From Chara braunii (taxonomy: Eukaryota > Streptophyta > Charophyceae > Charales > Characeae): 48,247 nt of DNA. Under the pieces are notes generated by a model. That model saw only the letters and a program-made list of their open reading frames with translations. It searched no databases and had not been told where the DNA came from. The stretch spans positions 29,276-77,522 of the forward strand of contig BFEA01000471.1 in the NCBI GenBank assembly GCA_003427395.1, given 5' to 3'. The position numbers were made by a program, and so were the translations under genes. Shown here in pieces: positions 22,240-34,000 of the stretch (its first letter is position 1; every line of letters begins with the position of its first letter).

Positions 22240-22645
22240 CTTGTAACGATTATGAGTTATCAAATCTTTCGACAACATCTTCCTTATAAAAGTATGCTCC
22301 GAAAATTTATACTAATCTAATGGAGTCTCCATACCAAACGTTGCTCAGTTGGTACACCTCTGAACTATTGAAATACAGACCTAAGATCGAACTCCACTGA
22401 AGTCAAATGACCAAAATACTATAATCTTAAATTACTCAAGGATTATCAGTTTGGTGATTATATTTCAAGGCTCTCACTCTGAAAAATAAAAAATTAAAAT
22501 AAAATATGCATATATATAGAATTTGAATGAAATTGTAACTAACTCTTGGGTTTTAGAAAAAATTCGGAGAGCAACTTCCGTAAGGAAGTAAACTCAAAAA
22601 AATTATACTAAGTTAAAGATAAAGTTAATTCTCTATAGGTAAACA
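22240..22645 (-). repeat. Inverted relatives of the 123-bp repeat flanking a tRNA-like module
   Basis: The reverse complements of about 22240-22330 and 22555-22640 resemble the 123-bp unit of 18990-19660: TTAGTATAAATTTT-like start, ACTT..AAG centre with a small hairpin (ACTTCCTTACGGAAGT at 22577-22592 on the minus strand), then GTTG/GCTC and a T-rich end. Two copies here are opposite in orientation to the main array. Confidence 0.6.
22336..22400 (+). mobile_element. tRNA-like module (SINE head or tRNA relic)
   Basis: An A-box-like TTGCTCAGTTGG (22341-22352) and a B-box-like AGATCGAACTCC (22384-22395) are 31 bases apart, as in tRNA genes. A complete cloverleaf with paired acceptor ends is not evident, so this is more likely a SINE head or tRNA-derived relic than a functional tRNA. 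Confidence 0.5.
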
Positions 22646-23942
22646 TGTAAATTGTATTAGGCCTACACAATTAAAACAACCTATTTATGGTTAAAACACG
22701 AGGCAAGTATCAAATAGACTACGATATTAAAACAAAATATGTTAATGAAAATACGAAACAATACTGAGATACGAGGCCAAGTAGATTGAATAATATAAAG
22801 TTTGTTTACTAAAATATTTATTTATGCTTTATTGCATGCATAAATTTATTAAATGTTTTGTATCTAATTTGTTTCTTATTGATTTTTTCGAAAATAAACA
22901 CACAACCAGGGGTTCACCGTCTGATGCGCGTCTGGCTTTTCAGAAACTAAATAAGCGTCTGGCCATGACACTATTTATTGATACACGTTGAGTCAAAAAT
23001 TAATGAAACAGAACACCTGAACATGTTTCTCTCCGATTATAGTTGAATCCTGAAAATTAAAACTGTCAAAAACCTCGGGGACCGGTAGCGCCGTTTCATA
23101 AGGGGTACCGGTAGCATATAGTGAAAAAGCGGATGATGACAAAAATTGAATTTGCGTTCAAAAAAATAAAAATGCGTCGAATTTGCGCGACGATTATTTA
23201 ACGATCAAAATAATTTTATTCATTTTTTTCTGATATTTTTCCTTGAAAGATCACGACTTGATCTGCGGACCCTCAAATTTTCAGAATTTTTAAAAAATCG
23301 TCAAAGTTTCAACTTTCAAATAATAGGATTTGACCCGCTCGCGACGAACGGTCTCCGCTCCTCTGTAGAACCTGACCCTAACTCACAGGGCCGAGAATTT
23401 TTAGTTATCGGGGAGAGTGGCGTTTTAACACTACCACATACAACAAATCAAAATAATTTATTTCTCTTTCAGCTACACAAATCGTTATCACAAACAACAA
23501 ATCAAAATAACTTTCTCTTACAGTTACAAAAATCGTTTTTAAAAAAAAATGGACTTGCTCCGTCCAACTCTAGTCCAAGTTCGAAGGGTTTACACAAGGT
23601 AAGTTTTATTCTTCAAGTTAAACGGATAACTCTTCACAACACTTGTGCCTGTTTTATCTTGGGTCCGGTTCAGGTTTGGGAAGCTCGAACTATCACAAAC
23701 AACATGATAAAACGAGGTTTATTTTACAAATTCAAATAGATAAAACTTCGCAATACCTATATATATTATGCCCCGACCCCAATCTAGGTCTGTGAAGTTT
23801 ATAACATCACAAACGACATAACAAAACAAATTTATTATGAAACTTAAGAAATCATCCCGACATAATACATAAACTTGTTCTTTTCAACATAACAGAATAT
23901 CATAAAAAATAAAATTTGATAAACAACTTTTTCACTAATGTT
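22646..23942. other. Anonymous AT-rich region
   Basis: No gene seen. ACCGGTAGC occurs twice within 35 bp near 23080-23115. A short duplication around CAACAAATCAAAATAA occurs at about 23441-23540. Confidence 0.5.
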
Positions 23943-25150
23943 CAAACTTCTACAATCAATGCACAACCTATTTAGTCAATCACGCTTGCATTAACAATGA
24001 TGGTCACAATCAACAGTCGCTTAAGGCTACATTGACCGAAGCACCACCACCATGGCAACTAACCCCAAACAATTCGCTCGAACTTCAAGTGTAATACCGA
24101 CTATGTGCCTTTGTTGACTAAGGGAGGACTTCAATTTCTCAATACGAGGCTACCAATAACTCACGTGAACTCGTTTGTTGTCCAAACATTATGGCATGCA
24201 GGTGAAGGCAAACTTTTTTTGCTCACTTTCAACCGAGCTCAACTACAGCACTAATGCTATCAGCAAGGAGTAACCACAACATGTAACTAACACCACCAAC
24301 TGCAGCGTGTTGGCCACAACGAAAATCACTTTTAGACTTACAAATTAATACTCAACAACCTGGAACAATGACTATTTATTACTCAAAGAGATGCAACGAA
24401 CATAATGTAGAGTTCCTAATGACTATCACAAGTAGTAGCAATAACTCTTATGTAGTATGATTGCATCACCAACCGAACCTTTTTTTTTTTACCAACCCCT
24501 TATCTAACTGAACTTCACCCTCTGATCCGACCGAGCACAAGTATATGTCAAAACTTCTACAATCAATGCACAACCTACTTAGTCAATCACGCCTGCATTA
24601 ACAATGATGGTCACAATCAACAGCCGCTTAAGGTTACATTGACCGAAGCACCACCACCATGATCACTAACACCCAACAATTCGCCCGAACTTCAAGTGTA
24701 ATATCGACTATGCGCCCTTGTTGACTAAGGGAGGGCTTCAATTTCTCAATACAAGGCTGCCAATAGCTCACCTGAACTCGTTTGCTGTCCAAACGTTATG
24801 GCATACGGGTGAAGGCAAACTTTTTTTGCTCACTTTCAACCGAGCTCAACTACAGCCCTAGCGCCACCAGCAAGGAGTAGCCACAACATGTAACTGACAT
24901 CACCAACTGCAGCGTGTTGACCATAACGAAAATCACTTTTAGACTTACAAATCAATACTGAACAACCTGGAGCAATGACTATTTATCTCTCAATGAGGTG
25001 CAACTAACATAATGTTAAGTTCCTAATGACTATCACAAGTAGTCGCAACAACTCTTATATAGTATGATTGCATCACCAACCGAACCTTTTTTTTACCAAC
25101 CCCTTACCTAACTGAACTTCACCCTCTGACCTGACCGAGAACAAGTATTA
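23943..25150 (+). repeat. Tandem duplication, two copies of about 607 bp
   Basis: AAACTTCTACAATCAATGCA starts at 23944 and again at 24551. The copies stay collinear through ACCGAAGCACCACCACCATG, AGACTTACAAAT and CTGAACTTCACCCTCTGA, ending near 24546 and 25150, with scattered substitutions. Neither copy has a long open frame. This may be a fragment of a satellite or the two ends of a larger duplicated element. Confidence 0.92.
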
Positions 25151-28100
25151 GTCGTTACAATAGTCCCCAATATTTGGGCGCTATTGGTACTTGTTCGAAG
25201 TTACCAACCGCCTCCCAATATGATTTCTCATTCCTTCACTACTACTAATTAGCATAATGTTTTTGCCTGCACTTCAAGAAGCACGTAACGAACCAATCAA
25301 CGAGCGTGATTATCCATGAGATTGTGGATCAATCACCACCATGGGTATGAATGAGCCTTGACCCCAACTGCCAAGTAATCAGGCTTCCGTCCTAGAAATA
25401 TAGCTAGCACCAATGTAGAATAAGTTATGGCGGCACCGCATAGACAAGTCGAGCAACATCGAATAATTCATTACCAATGCGATGGACAGTTGATACCCCT
25501 GTTTCCTTCTATCGCGCTATCTCGCCTACCTTCGTTGCTACGTCCTCCATGCACGTAGTAAGACCCTGTGTCCAAGTTCCCTTGACTATATCCTCCTGCT
25601 AGTTTTCCACCTCTACTCTCTTTCTTTCTCAGTTATCTCTCAACATACAAAGAACTGGCTTGACAGCGAGCTTTGTTGAAAAAGAGAAACGATTGTAGTG
25701 ACGAACACCAAAGGTGTCTTCCAGCGCGAAGAGTCAAAAATGACCCCAAAGAAATAATGTATGCATATGATTAGCATCTCAGCCATACTATGTGCAACCT
25801 ACATTAGTACTTGAATGACTATAGCATACATAAAACCACGTCCCATTGTACCCTCAATCTCAACAAGCAGACATATGTAAGCTTTACCTTCATCTTTGAC
25901 TGCTCAAACCCCTTGTTTTTGTCTGTCTTGCTTGATTCCCCTTTTTTCTTTGCTTCATAGTTGAGTTGTCACAAGTCCACTCGATGTACCTGGTCAAACC
26001 CTTGGTTGAATTCACCAAGGCTTATCAAATATATGGTCGTTATAATCGACCAAGTTCAGAACGAGCGTACAGACAGCGGCAGGATGACCGTAATGAGTGA
26101 GGCGAGGACCTTAACAACCACCACAATCATGATCGAGTACAGGCGTTTCTGACCGTAACACGCATGACTACAAACGCAACCTTGAAGGAGACGACTGCTA
26201 TCACGGAGATGAGACAACTAGCGAACGGGATCTCATCGACATGATGATAATGGACGTTAAAGTCCACCACAAACTTCGACAAGGAACTACGGTATGGATG
26301 TTAAAATCCACCATGAACTTCAACAAGGAACTCCGACGCGACCTCGATCGTGGAGAGAAAGTAACTGCGGCAACAACCTTCACGCCACTATCCACCAAAT
26401 GTGAAAAATGATGAATCTTCGAATTGAATGTGGGAAGGTGCACGTTCTTTTTCGCCAGCGTGCTGAGGCCGCTTGACCTGTGCGCCGAGACTGCTCAACT
26501 TTGAGCAGCGGGGGAGGATGAATCTTCCATTAGAGCACGGACATATACACCGCCAAAATGAGGATGAATCCGGTCGAACATGTAGAGATGCATCAACAAA
26601 AACAAAGGTAATCTCCCGCTAGAACATGAAAAGATACGTCGCTTGTATTTGTATGATTATTGTTATTTATTATTACATTTCCGTATACGTAGTAGTTATG
26701 CATGTCTAGGTTCAACCGCCCCTTCTTCACCCCTCCTCTTCCATCTTGCCTTCCACTCCTTCTCCTCTATCTCACTAGTCGCTCCTCCACTAGCGAAACC
26801 AACCCTACCAGTCATGTCGCCCTGAAGCACAAACTTCCAGGACACCGCGAGACTTGCCCAATTCGTGTCAGATGGGCGCTGAAAAAGTCCTTCCCATTGA
26901 GCCAAAACACACTTCTGTGGGCCTTCTTTATCATGTATCGAAGAAAACGCTACCCTAATAAAAAAAATTGGCTGGTGCGGCCATTTGATCCAGAACAGTC
27001 CCAACCCCCAACGAGTGAGCTACATTTTTCCCCCTCTCCTTCTCCATTCCTCTTTTTGACACCTCCGCACACCCCTACAACCTTTATCCGCATCTTTTCG
27101 CCAACCGATTCAACTATCAGTAGAATATCTGGACAGAACGACCTTACATACCCTTTCTATTATCAATGGGCCTCGCTCCACTGCTTTAGACTCCCGAATA
27201 TGCTGTACTGATCCAGATAAAATAGGAAAAATGAAGTCCGTTGATGATGTCAAATTGCAAAAGGCGAGTCGGGGAGATGAGCCGCAAACCCGCACACTGC
27301 GGGAAAAACGAGGGAAGGTGGGACCGCTTCGCCAAAATCAGCGAGGAAAATGACTAGGCATGAAAGTGATCTGGCTGGCTGTGTGCGCACAAGTGGTCGC
27401 GCACCGGAGGGCGCGACACGAGAGACTTCGCAAGATGAGCTGGTCGGTTAGACTCCGGTGACTTATACTGTGACCGGCCAAGCCAGTGGGACCGTGAGGA
27501 GTGGCAATGCCGTCCTGCAACCTGGGTGAGTGGGTTGTCGCACCATTCCACCGTCGATGATGTGTTACTTGTCCGCACCCCTGGATTGTCGAGATGAAGA
27601 AGAAAATCGAAAAGGAAACTCAGTCTCGGTCGTAGATGGGAAAGATCTACGGTCTATGAGAGCATGGGAATAATGGCAAGTATTTCCAAATGAGGACCCG
27701 GTAGCTGCATATGATCCAACCGTAGTAATTCTGTTGGAGTCACCAGGGCCGTTGGGACAGGATGAGACCACATTGCTTGAAACAGACACAATGTGTTTCG
27801 AGAGTGATGCCTCGCCCCATTTACTTTAAACTACAACTCGTGACACCACCCTTCGAGAGCTGTCAGAAAGCGCCCTCGAAGGGCACTCTCGATTTTTATA
27901 GAGTTCACAGCCTGCAACGCTCAGGTTTTCTAGCGTCCTCCCTCCTACTCCCGCTCCGGCCTCTTTTTTCGTGAGTGTGCCTCCTGCCCCGACCATCAGA
28001 ACGAGCTGGCGGTGTCATCTAGCGCTGTAGAAGGGCTGTCATGTAGCGCTGAGAAATTCCTGAGTGCTTCTATAGTTCTTGAGTCTGGAGTAAGTGGAGC

Positions 28101-28440
28101 CATGCTTGTTTTTTCAAGAGTTCTAGACCTCTGACAGCTCTAGAAGCACTCGCGATTTTTTTCGTAAGTCTAGGGTAGTGGAGCGAGACCCAATATAGCA
28201 GCCACATCCCTGTTCAAGCCTCCAACGAGGGAAGGTGGAGGGGCTGTACCCGACCTGCAGGTGGGCCATACCTGGCGATACCGTCCAGTGGTCAGCCGGT
28301 AGCGTCAGGGACCATGCCAACCTGATCTATCCCTACACATCCCCTCCGTTCCCCTCCCCCTTCGAACCTCAGCAATCTCTCCTTGATGCCGATTTGGGGG
28401 GCCAACGGTCTACCTCTTGATGGCAGACACCTAGCATGCG
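25151..28440. other. Anonymous region upstream of EXO84
   Basis: No recognised gene. A 44-bp tandem pair lies at about 26250-26337 (GGACGTTAAAGTCCACCA versus GGATGTTAAAATCCACCA). A loose foldback lies at 27856-28141: a 12-bp inverted pair (27856-27867 and 28130-28141, AGAGCTGTCAGA) encloses GTCATCTAGCGCTG-type duplicates and a second inverted pair around AGTGCTTCTATAG. Confidence 0.45.
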
Positions 28441-28530
28441 CAGGAGGGTACATGAGGCCAACGGTTTGAAGCCATGGCCCCCTGAATGCCACTTGTGTGC
28501 CTTGCCAACTGAGCTAGATGGTCATCGACA
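28441..28530 (-). mobile_element. tRNA-like relic or SINE head, minus strand
   Basis: Read on the minus strand, TAGCTCAGTTGG (28505-28516) is a perfect A box, preceded by GACCATC. GGCTTCAAACC (28463-28473) is a B-box-like sequence 31 bases further on. The usual acceptor pairing is not visible, so a functional tRNA is unlikely. Confidence 0.5.
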
Positions 28531-29497
28531 TGGGTGGGCGAGGAGAACGCGGGGACCTGGATTCTTCATTTTGGCCGTAGACGACGAAGATCCACGTCAG
28601 TGGGATATCGAACGTAATTACGAGTATATATAATTTTATAGGAACATTTATCTTTGTGCGCTATCCATGCGCATGAAGTGTCAACATTACATCACACCTG
28701 AACCTGACGGTGCAATGCAATGGCTGTTTCCACCTGACACGTCGAGTGTTTTAGACATTTTTAGGAGGCCTGGATTCACAGACGCAATGGCGCGGTGGCA
28801 ATGCATTTACGGCGGGAAAACGAATTTGAGCTGAAGGCGGAGGAAGAGAACTTGGGGATGGAGAATGGTATCCGTCGGGATTGCGAGGTTGATGGGACAT
28901 AAATAATAGACGACGAAGACACGTGGAAACATGGCATATGCAGGGCTGCTGCCGCGCGTGGAGGTTTGAAGCGGGTGTTGAAGCAAGGCGGGAGGCCAGG
29001 GAGTGAGGGGGAGTACGGTGGAGGTGCTTCCCGGGTCCAAGAGGCATACCGAACTCGTCGATGATGACCGGGACCAGAGGCCAATTTGAGCTCATAGGAC
29101 GCGTTGTCTAGTCGGACGAGGGAGGGGTCAAGTGGGGCCTCAAAGGAGGAACTCGCATGATTGCTTGATATGAATGGACGATGCAGGTTGTTGAGGATTG
29201 CTCACGAGGGAGGGGCAGAAGGTGGAGAGGCGTGGGGGGGCGACTACCGGTAGTTGTGGTTGGGCGGGAGAGAGAAGGTTAGGATCCGATAGCGAATTGC
29301 ACGAAAGAGGAGGGGAAGTATCTTTGAAGCGTCGTCTGGAATACCGTCGGATGGAGGACGCTTGGTGATTGATTTGGCGACCTATTCGTTGATGACGAAG
29401 AAGGTCAGACGGAGGGAGTGAGCGAGGACGAAAGGAAGGGGAGAAGAGGAGGGAGGCAAGGAAGAAGAGGAGGACCGCACAGCAGAAGGGGTAAACG
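28531..29497. other. EXO84 upstream region
   Basis: About 1 kb before the EXO84 start codon. It becomes purine-rich on the + strand from about 29120 (GAGGAGGGAGG-type words), which opens long antisense frames that are not genes. No TATA box was identified close to the start, and the transcription start is unknown. Confidence 0.4.
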
Positions 29498-29701
29498 ATG
29501 TCGGGACATACGAAGACGTCGGTGAGGTCCATCGAACGTTCAGCAGAACCACATGGTCGGGGAGAGAGGGGAGAGGTCAGGTCTGGAAAGGGGGGGCTCG
29601 TCGAGGGAGGAGTGGTTTTAGAGGATCTCAGAGTGTTCGAATCAGACTCGTTCGACGGTGAGAAGTATGTCCAGAGTACGTGTCAGTCGATGAGCGAGAA
29701 G
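29498..29701 (+). CDS. EXO84: EXO84 exon 1
   Basis: Encodes residues 1-68: a basic, Ser/Gly-rich start, then LRVFESDSFDGEKYVQ and QSMSEK, the conserved first helix of plant EXO84. It ends at a canonical donor (AAG|GTGAGT at 29702), phase 0. Confidence 0.9.
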
Positions 29702-29918
29702 GTGAGTTGTGGAGGCACCTGGCAGACCTATTTGTCGTCCGATCTGTGGCGATCGGGGGATGTGTGTGTGTCGATGCGCGGGTGTGAATGTCTGTGCGTG
29801 AGTGCGTGAGTGCTGTGTGGTGTACATTGGCGCGTCTGCGAGTGTGTGCGCATGTGCATGTGTGCGGGATCAAGCAAGCGAGGATGCCGATTAGTGAAAA
29901 GAGCGCCCCGCGTGTGTT

Positions 29919-30006
<88 letters not shown>

Positions 30007-30439
30007 NNNNNNNNNNNNNNNNNNNNNNNNNNNNNNNNNNNNNNNNNNNNNNNNNNNNNNNNNNNNNNNNNNNNNNNNNNNNNNNNNNNNNNNNNNNNNN
30101 NNNNNNNNNNNNNNNNNNNNNNNNNNNNNNNNNNNNNNNNNNNNNNNNNNNNNNNNNNNNNNNNNNNNNNNNNNNNNNNNNNNNNNNNNNNNNNNNNNNN
30201 NNNNNNNNNNNNNNNNNNNNNNNNNNNNNNNNNNNNNNNNNNNNNNNNNNNNNNNNNNNNNNNNNNNNNNNNNNNNNNNNNNNNNNNNNNNNNNNNNNNN
30301 NNNNNNNNNNNNNNNNNNNNNNNNNNNNNNNNNNNNNNNNNNNNNNNNNNNNNNNNNNNNNNNNNNNNNNNNNNNNNNNNNNNNNNNNNNNNNNNNNNNN
30401 NNNNNNNNNNNNNNNNNNNNNNNNNNNNNNNNNNNNNNN

Positions 30440-30479
<40 letters not shown>

Positions 30480-30512
30480 TGAGCGAGCGAGCGAGCGAGC
30501 GAGCGAGCGAGC

Positions 30513-30544
<32 letters not shown>

Positions 30545-30987
30545 TGGGGAAGAGATGGAAGATTGCTGGAGAGTGGGGCTATGGCAGTGTTTAGGGCGAT
30601 TGTCTCGCAACGTGTCCTCTTGGGAGGAGGATGATGGATGTCAGAGACGATGCCGAACGGTCGCGGTGATCGGGAAGGTGCTGGATGGTGGCGATGGATT
30701 AGGGTGTAAGCGCGTTTGGCTGTTTGTCCGCTTGACTTTCTTTGTATACGTGGTTGTGCGTGCCCTCTTGCGTATGTGTACACCTGTGTGCCTGCGCCTG
30801 CGTGTTTTTCTTTTCATACACACATACACAAACGCACACAAACTCACGGACCTTGACGCATTAATGAACTCGTGTGAACTATTGGGATTGGGGATCTTAA
30901 CGCGTTAATGAACTGCGTGTTAACCAGGGCTGGGGATCGTAACTGTGTTGAATACATGCCATCTTCGTTGTGTCAATCCATGCCATA

Positions 30988-31059
<72 letters not shown>

Positions 31060-34000
31060 GGGGTTGGGAAAAATGGATGACGATCGGGGCATGAGCTGAG
31101 GACGAGTGTGAAAATGGGGAGAGGGAAAATGGATGCTGGGAAGGGTGTGGGATTTTGGCCTCCTGTTCAGTCTGTATCTGCCTATCTCCAAAGGCTCTTT
31201 GGTTGGGGTGTCAGTGTCGTAATTCCGTTGTTTTGTGGGTCACATGTTGGATGGTCATGACCAGAATATTCGGCAATTATGTGCGGGGCTTCTGGAGCTC
31301 AGAAGAATCTCGGCAGAGGAGATGCGCAAGAGCGTCTACACCAACTATGCGGCTTTTATCCGGTTGGCCTTCCTCCCTCTCTCACTTGCTCTTGCCTGTT
31401 TGTGCTTTATTGGTATTTGGCTGCACCACGTAAATATGGTAATGCCGATGATGGCGGTTGATGGATTATGTTGAATAGACTACCGTCTTCCCCCGAACAT
31501 AACGCACCCGAAAAATGAATGTATACGAGTTATATTTCCAGCCAGATACAGCCAAAATGAGGGTGCGTTGTGTTCGGGGGAAGACGGTAGATATCGGGAA
31601 GACGGAGCAGGAGCCAAGCTCAGTTGGTACACCCACAAACTGTTGACATGCAATCCAGATACAAACAGATGACCGGAAAATTCTGCATTCCCTGGAGCTG
31701 GTCATATCTCCAGGAAGACGAAGCAGGGGGAATGAGGAGGTGGTTCGGCATTTTTCGATGTTGGATATGAAAACGTGAACTCCTAGCGGATGAGATTTTC
31801 TTTTCGTTTGCCGTTTTTTTTTGGTATGGCCGACGAACATTTTTTTTATTTATTTTTATTTTTATTTTTATTTTTATGGCCGACGAACATCGCAGCGAAG
31901 GATGAATGAAAGTCGCTGCGATGTTCGTCGGCCATACCAAAAGAAAACGGTATGAGGTTTTGTGGGTGCTGGGTTCGCCCCCACTTGTGTGTTTTTGGTT
32001 GGTGTTTGTGTTTGGGACGTGAAAATGAACTTCATTGTTAGGTGCTTCTCTTCGTCGAGGTAAAACTTGTTGCCCGTGCGGTATGGAACATTCTGGCACT
32101 AGAGATGATGTTCAATGGGCTGGGCACAGGCCGGTGGGTGGTGGTCGGACACATGGCAGTCGATGGTGCTCGGGCACATCCTGTGCTAATCTTAGTCTAT
32201 TTCGACAAGATGGGAAATAATCCCTGTCAGACGTTCGTGTCGTTAATGCTAGCCGCCCGTTGGCAGGTGACGTCTCGGTAAAAGGTCGATGGGAAGCAGA
32301 AGCAACCCGTCGTGGGATCGAATCTCCGCGAGGTTTCAGCAGACGACGTTAAAATAAATAATAAAAATAAAAATAATAAAAATAAAAATAATAAACAAGT
32401 AAATAAATATATAAATATACTAGGCTACCAACCGGGCCGCCCGGGTCACCCTATTTTCCCGGGCGGCCCGCCCGTGCAAGGACAAGGGAATGTCCCACCC
32501 CAAAAAAAAAAAAAAATTAAAATCCAAAAAATCCGAAAAAAAAACTATGTTATGCAGAAAAATAAACTGAACAACTTTTGCCTCAGGGTCACCTCGAAAT
32601 TCTTTACCAAATTTAAAATAAAGATTTAAATTAAAAAATAATTTTTACTTTTTTTTTTTTATATATCTTTTTGGCCCGGCCGACCAAGTGGACCCGGGCC
32701 ACTCTGGTAGCCTACAGTAGTAAATAAATAAATAATTTATTTATTTTTTAAAAATAAATAAATAATTTATTTGTTGTTTTTTTAAGATAAATAAATAAAA
32801 TAAAATAATGATTCCAATTTTCGGCTGTGAATTTAATGCCGCTCTTATTGTGATGTTGGCGTGAATGATCGTTTTGATTGGATTCTAAGTAAACTGAAAT
32901 GGTGATTATGGTGGTGATTGTGTCACATCTTTTTGTTTGCGTTGTGATTGATCCGTTGCATAAATTTATTTGTCAGTAAATTCCCCTTTTCTTCTTTTAT
33001 CACAGTGCATTTCACTCCGGTCGTCTCTTTCTCCGTTCACGTCTCCCCTCATATAATTGATGTTGGCGTATTCATCGGATTGAACCAGGAAGGATTGGAA
33101 CTCACGATCTTTTCATTCTGGGGTTAACATCCCCTCACATAGTAATTGATGTTATCGTGTTCATCCGATTCACCCAGGATTCGAACTCATGATCTTCTCA
33201 TCTAGTGTTAACATCTGAGTATCACCATTCAGCCACATGAGCTGGGTGCTTTCCACTTTTCTGATTTGATTTTTTTTTTGCTCACGGAGGATACCTGAGT
33301 CCAGTTGACCGCATAGACGTTCGCGCGCATTTGGTTCGTCCACAGGATGGCAAAAGTCTTTCCCAAAGCGGAAAGTACCCAGCTCATGTGGCCGATACAG
33401 CGGGAGTTCGAGTCCTGGTGGTTGTTTCCAATTGATGTGGAAATACTCCAGCCCAGAGCGAGACGGTACACCATCAATGAAAGTAATAGAACCGCCGCCG
33501 CTGCAATGGAAACTCTTACACGAGTCACAGGCGGGGGAGAAAGGAATGCCGTTTTAAACCACCAGTACTTGGCCAGCTATCGGCCGCGGAAAAAAAAAAA
33601 GAGTAGAAACGTTTCTAGTCGGATGAATTTGGGCGCTCCTGTAGTGTCCCGTACGTTTCCTAAAATCGTGGCGCGTTAACGGGCACGACTCCAGGAAGAA
33701 CTGCTGGTGGTTTAAGGCGATATAGATTGAGCATAACTGTAGTGCAACGAGGAGCAGAAGTTCGATACCCCCTTCTCCAGTTTAGTATGTGGGGGAGATA
33801 TTCCTAACTAGTTGTCGTGGCTCGTGTGGTGACAAAACAGACAAGAAAATATAGTAAATCGTCGCGGAGGGGGGGGAGGGGGAGGGGGAGGGGTGTTAGG
33901 TGGAGCCCGCCAGTTGCAAACGCATGTTAGAGAAGAAGTAGAGGGAGCTGCTCACATGCATAGACCTAACATGCAGCAAGTCACACATGCGTCTGACTAT

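Larger units (their letters stand above)
29702..31264 (+). other. EXO84 intron 1
   Basis: GT-AG intron of nominally 1563 bp. The acceptor is ATGACCAG before 31265. It contains the 433-N gap, two microsatellite blocks and a 43-bp duplication, so its true length is uncertain. Confidence 0.85.

Noticed and set aside
22336-22400. Functional tRNA gene
   Set aside because: A- and B-box words are present, but acceptor and anticodon stems do not pair convincingly.
29140-29532. 130-residue antisense ORF over EXO84 exon 1
   Set aside because: It is a shadow of the purine-rich plus strand with no motif.
29728-30783. Long ORFs on both strands across the N gap
   Set aside because: They only translate microsatellites and unknown bases.
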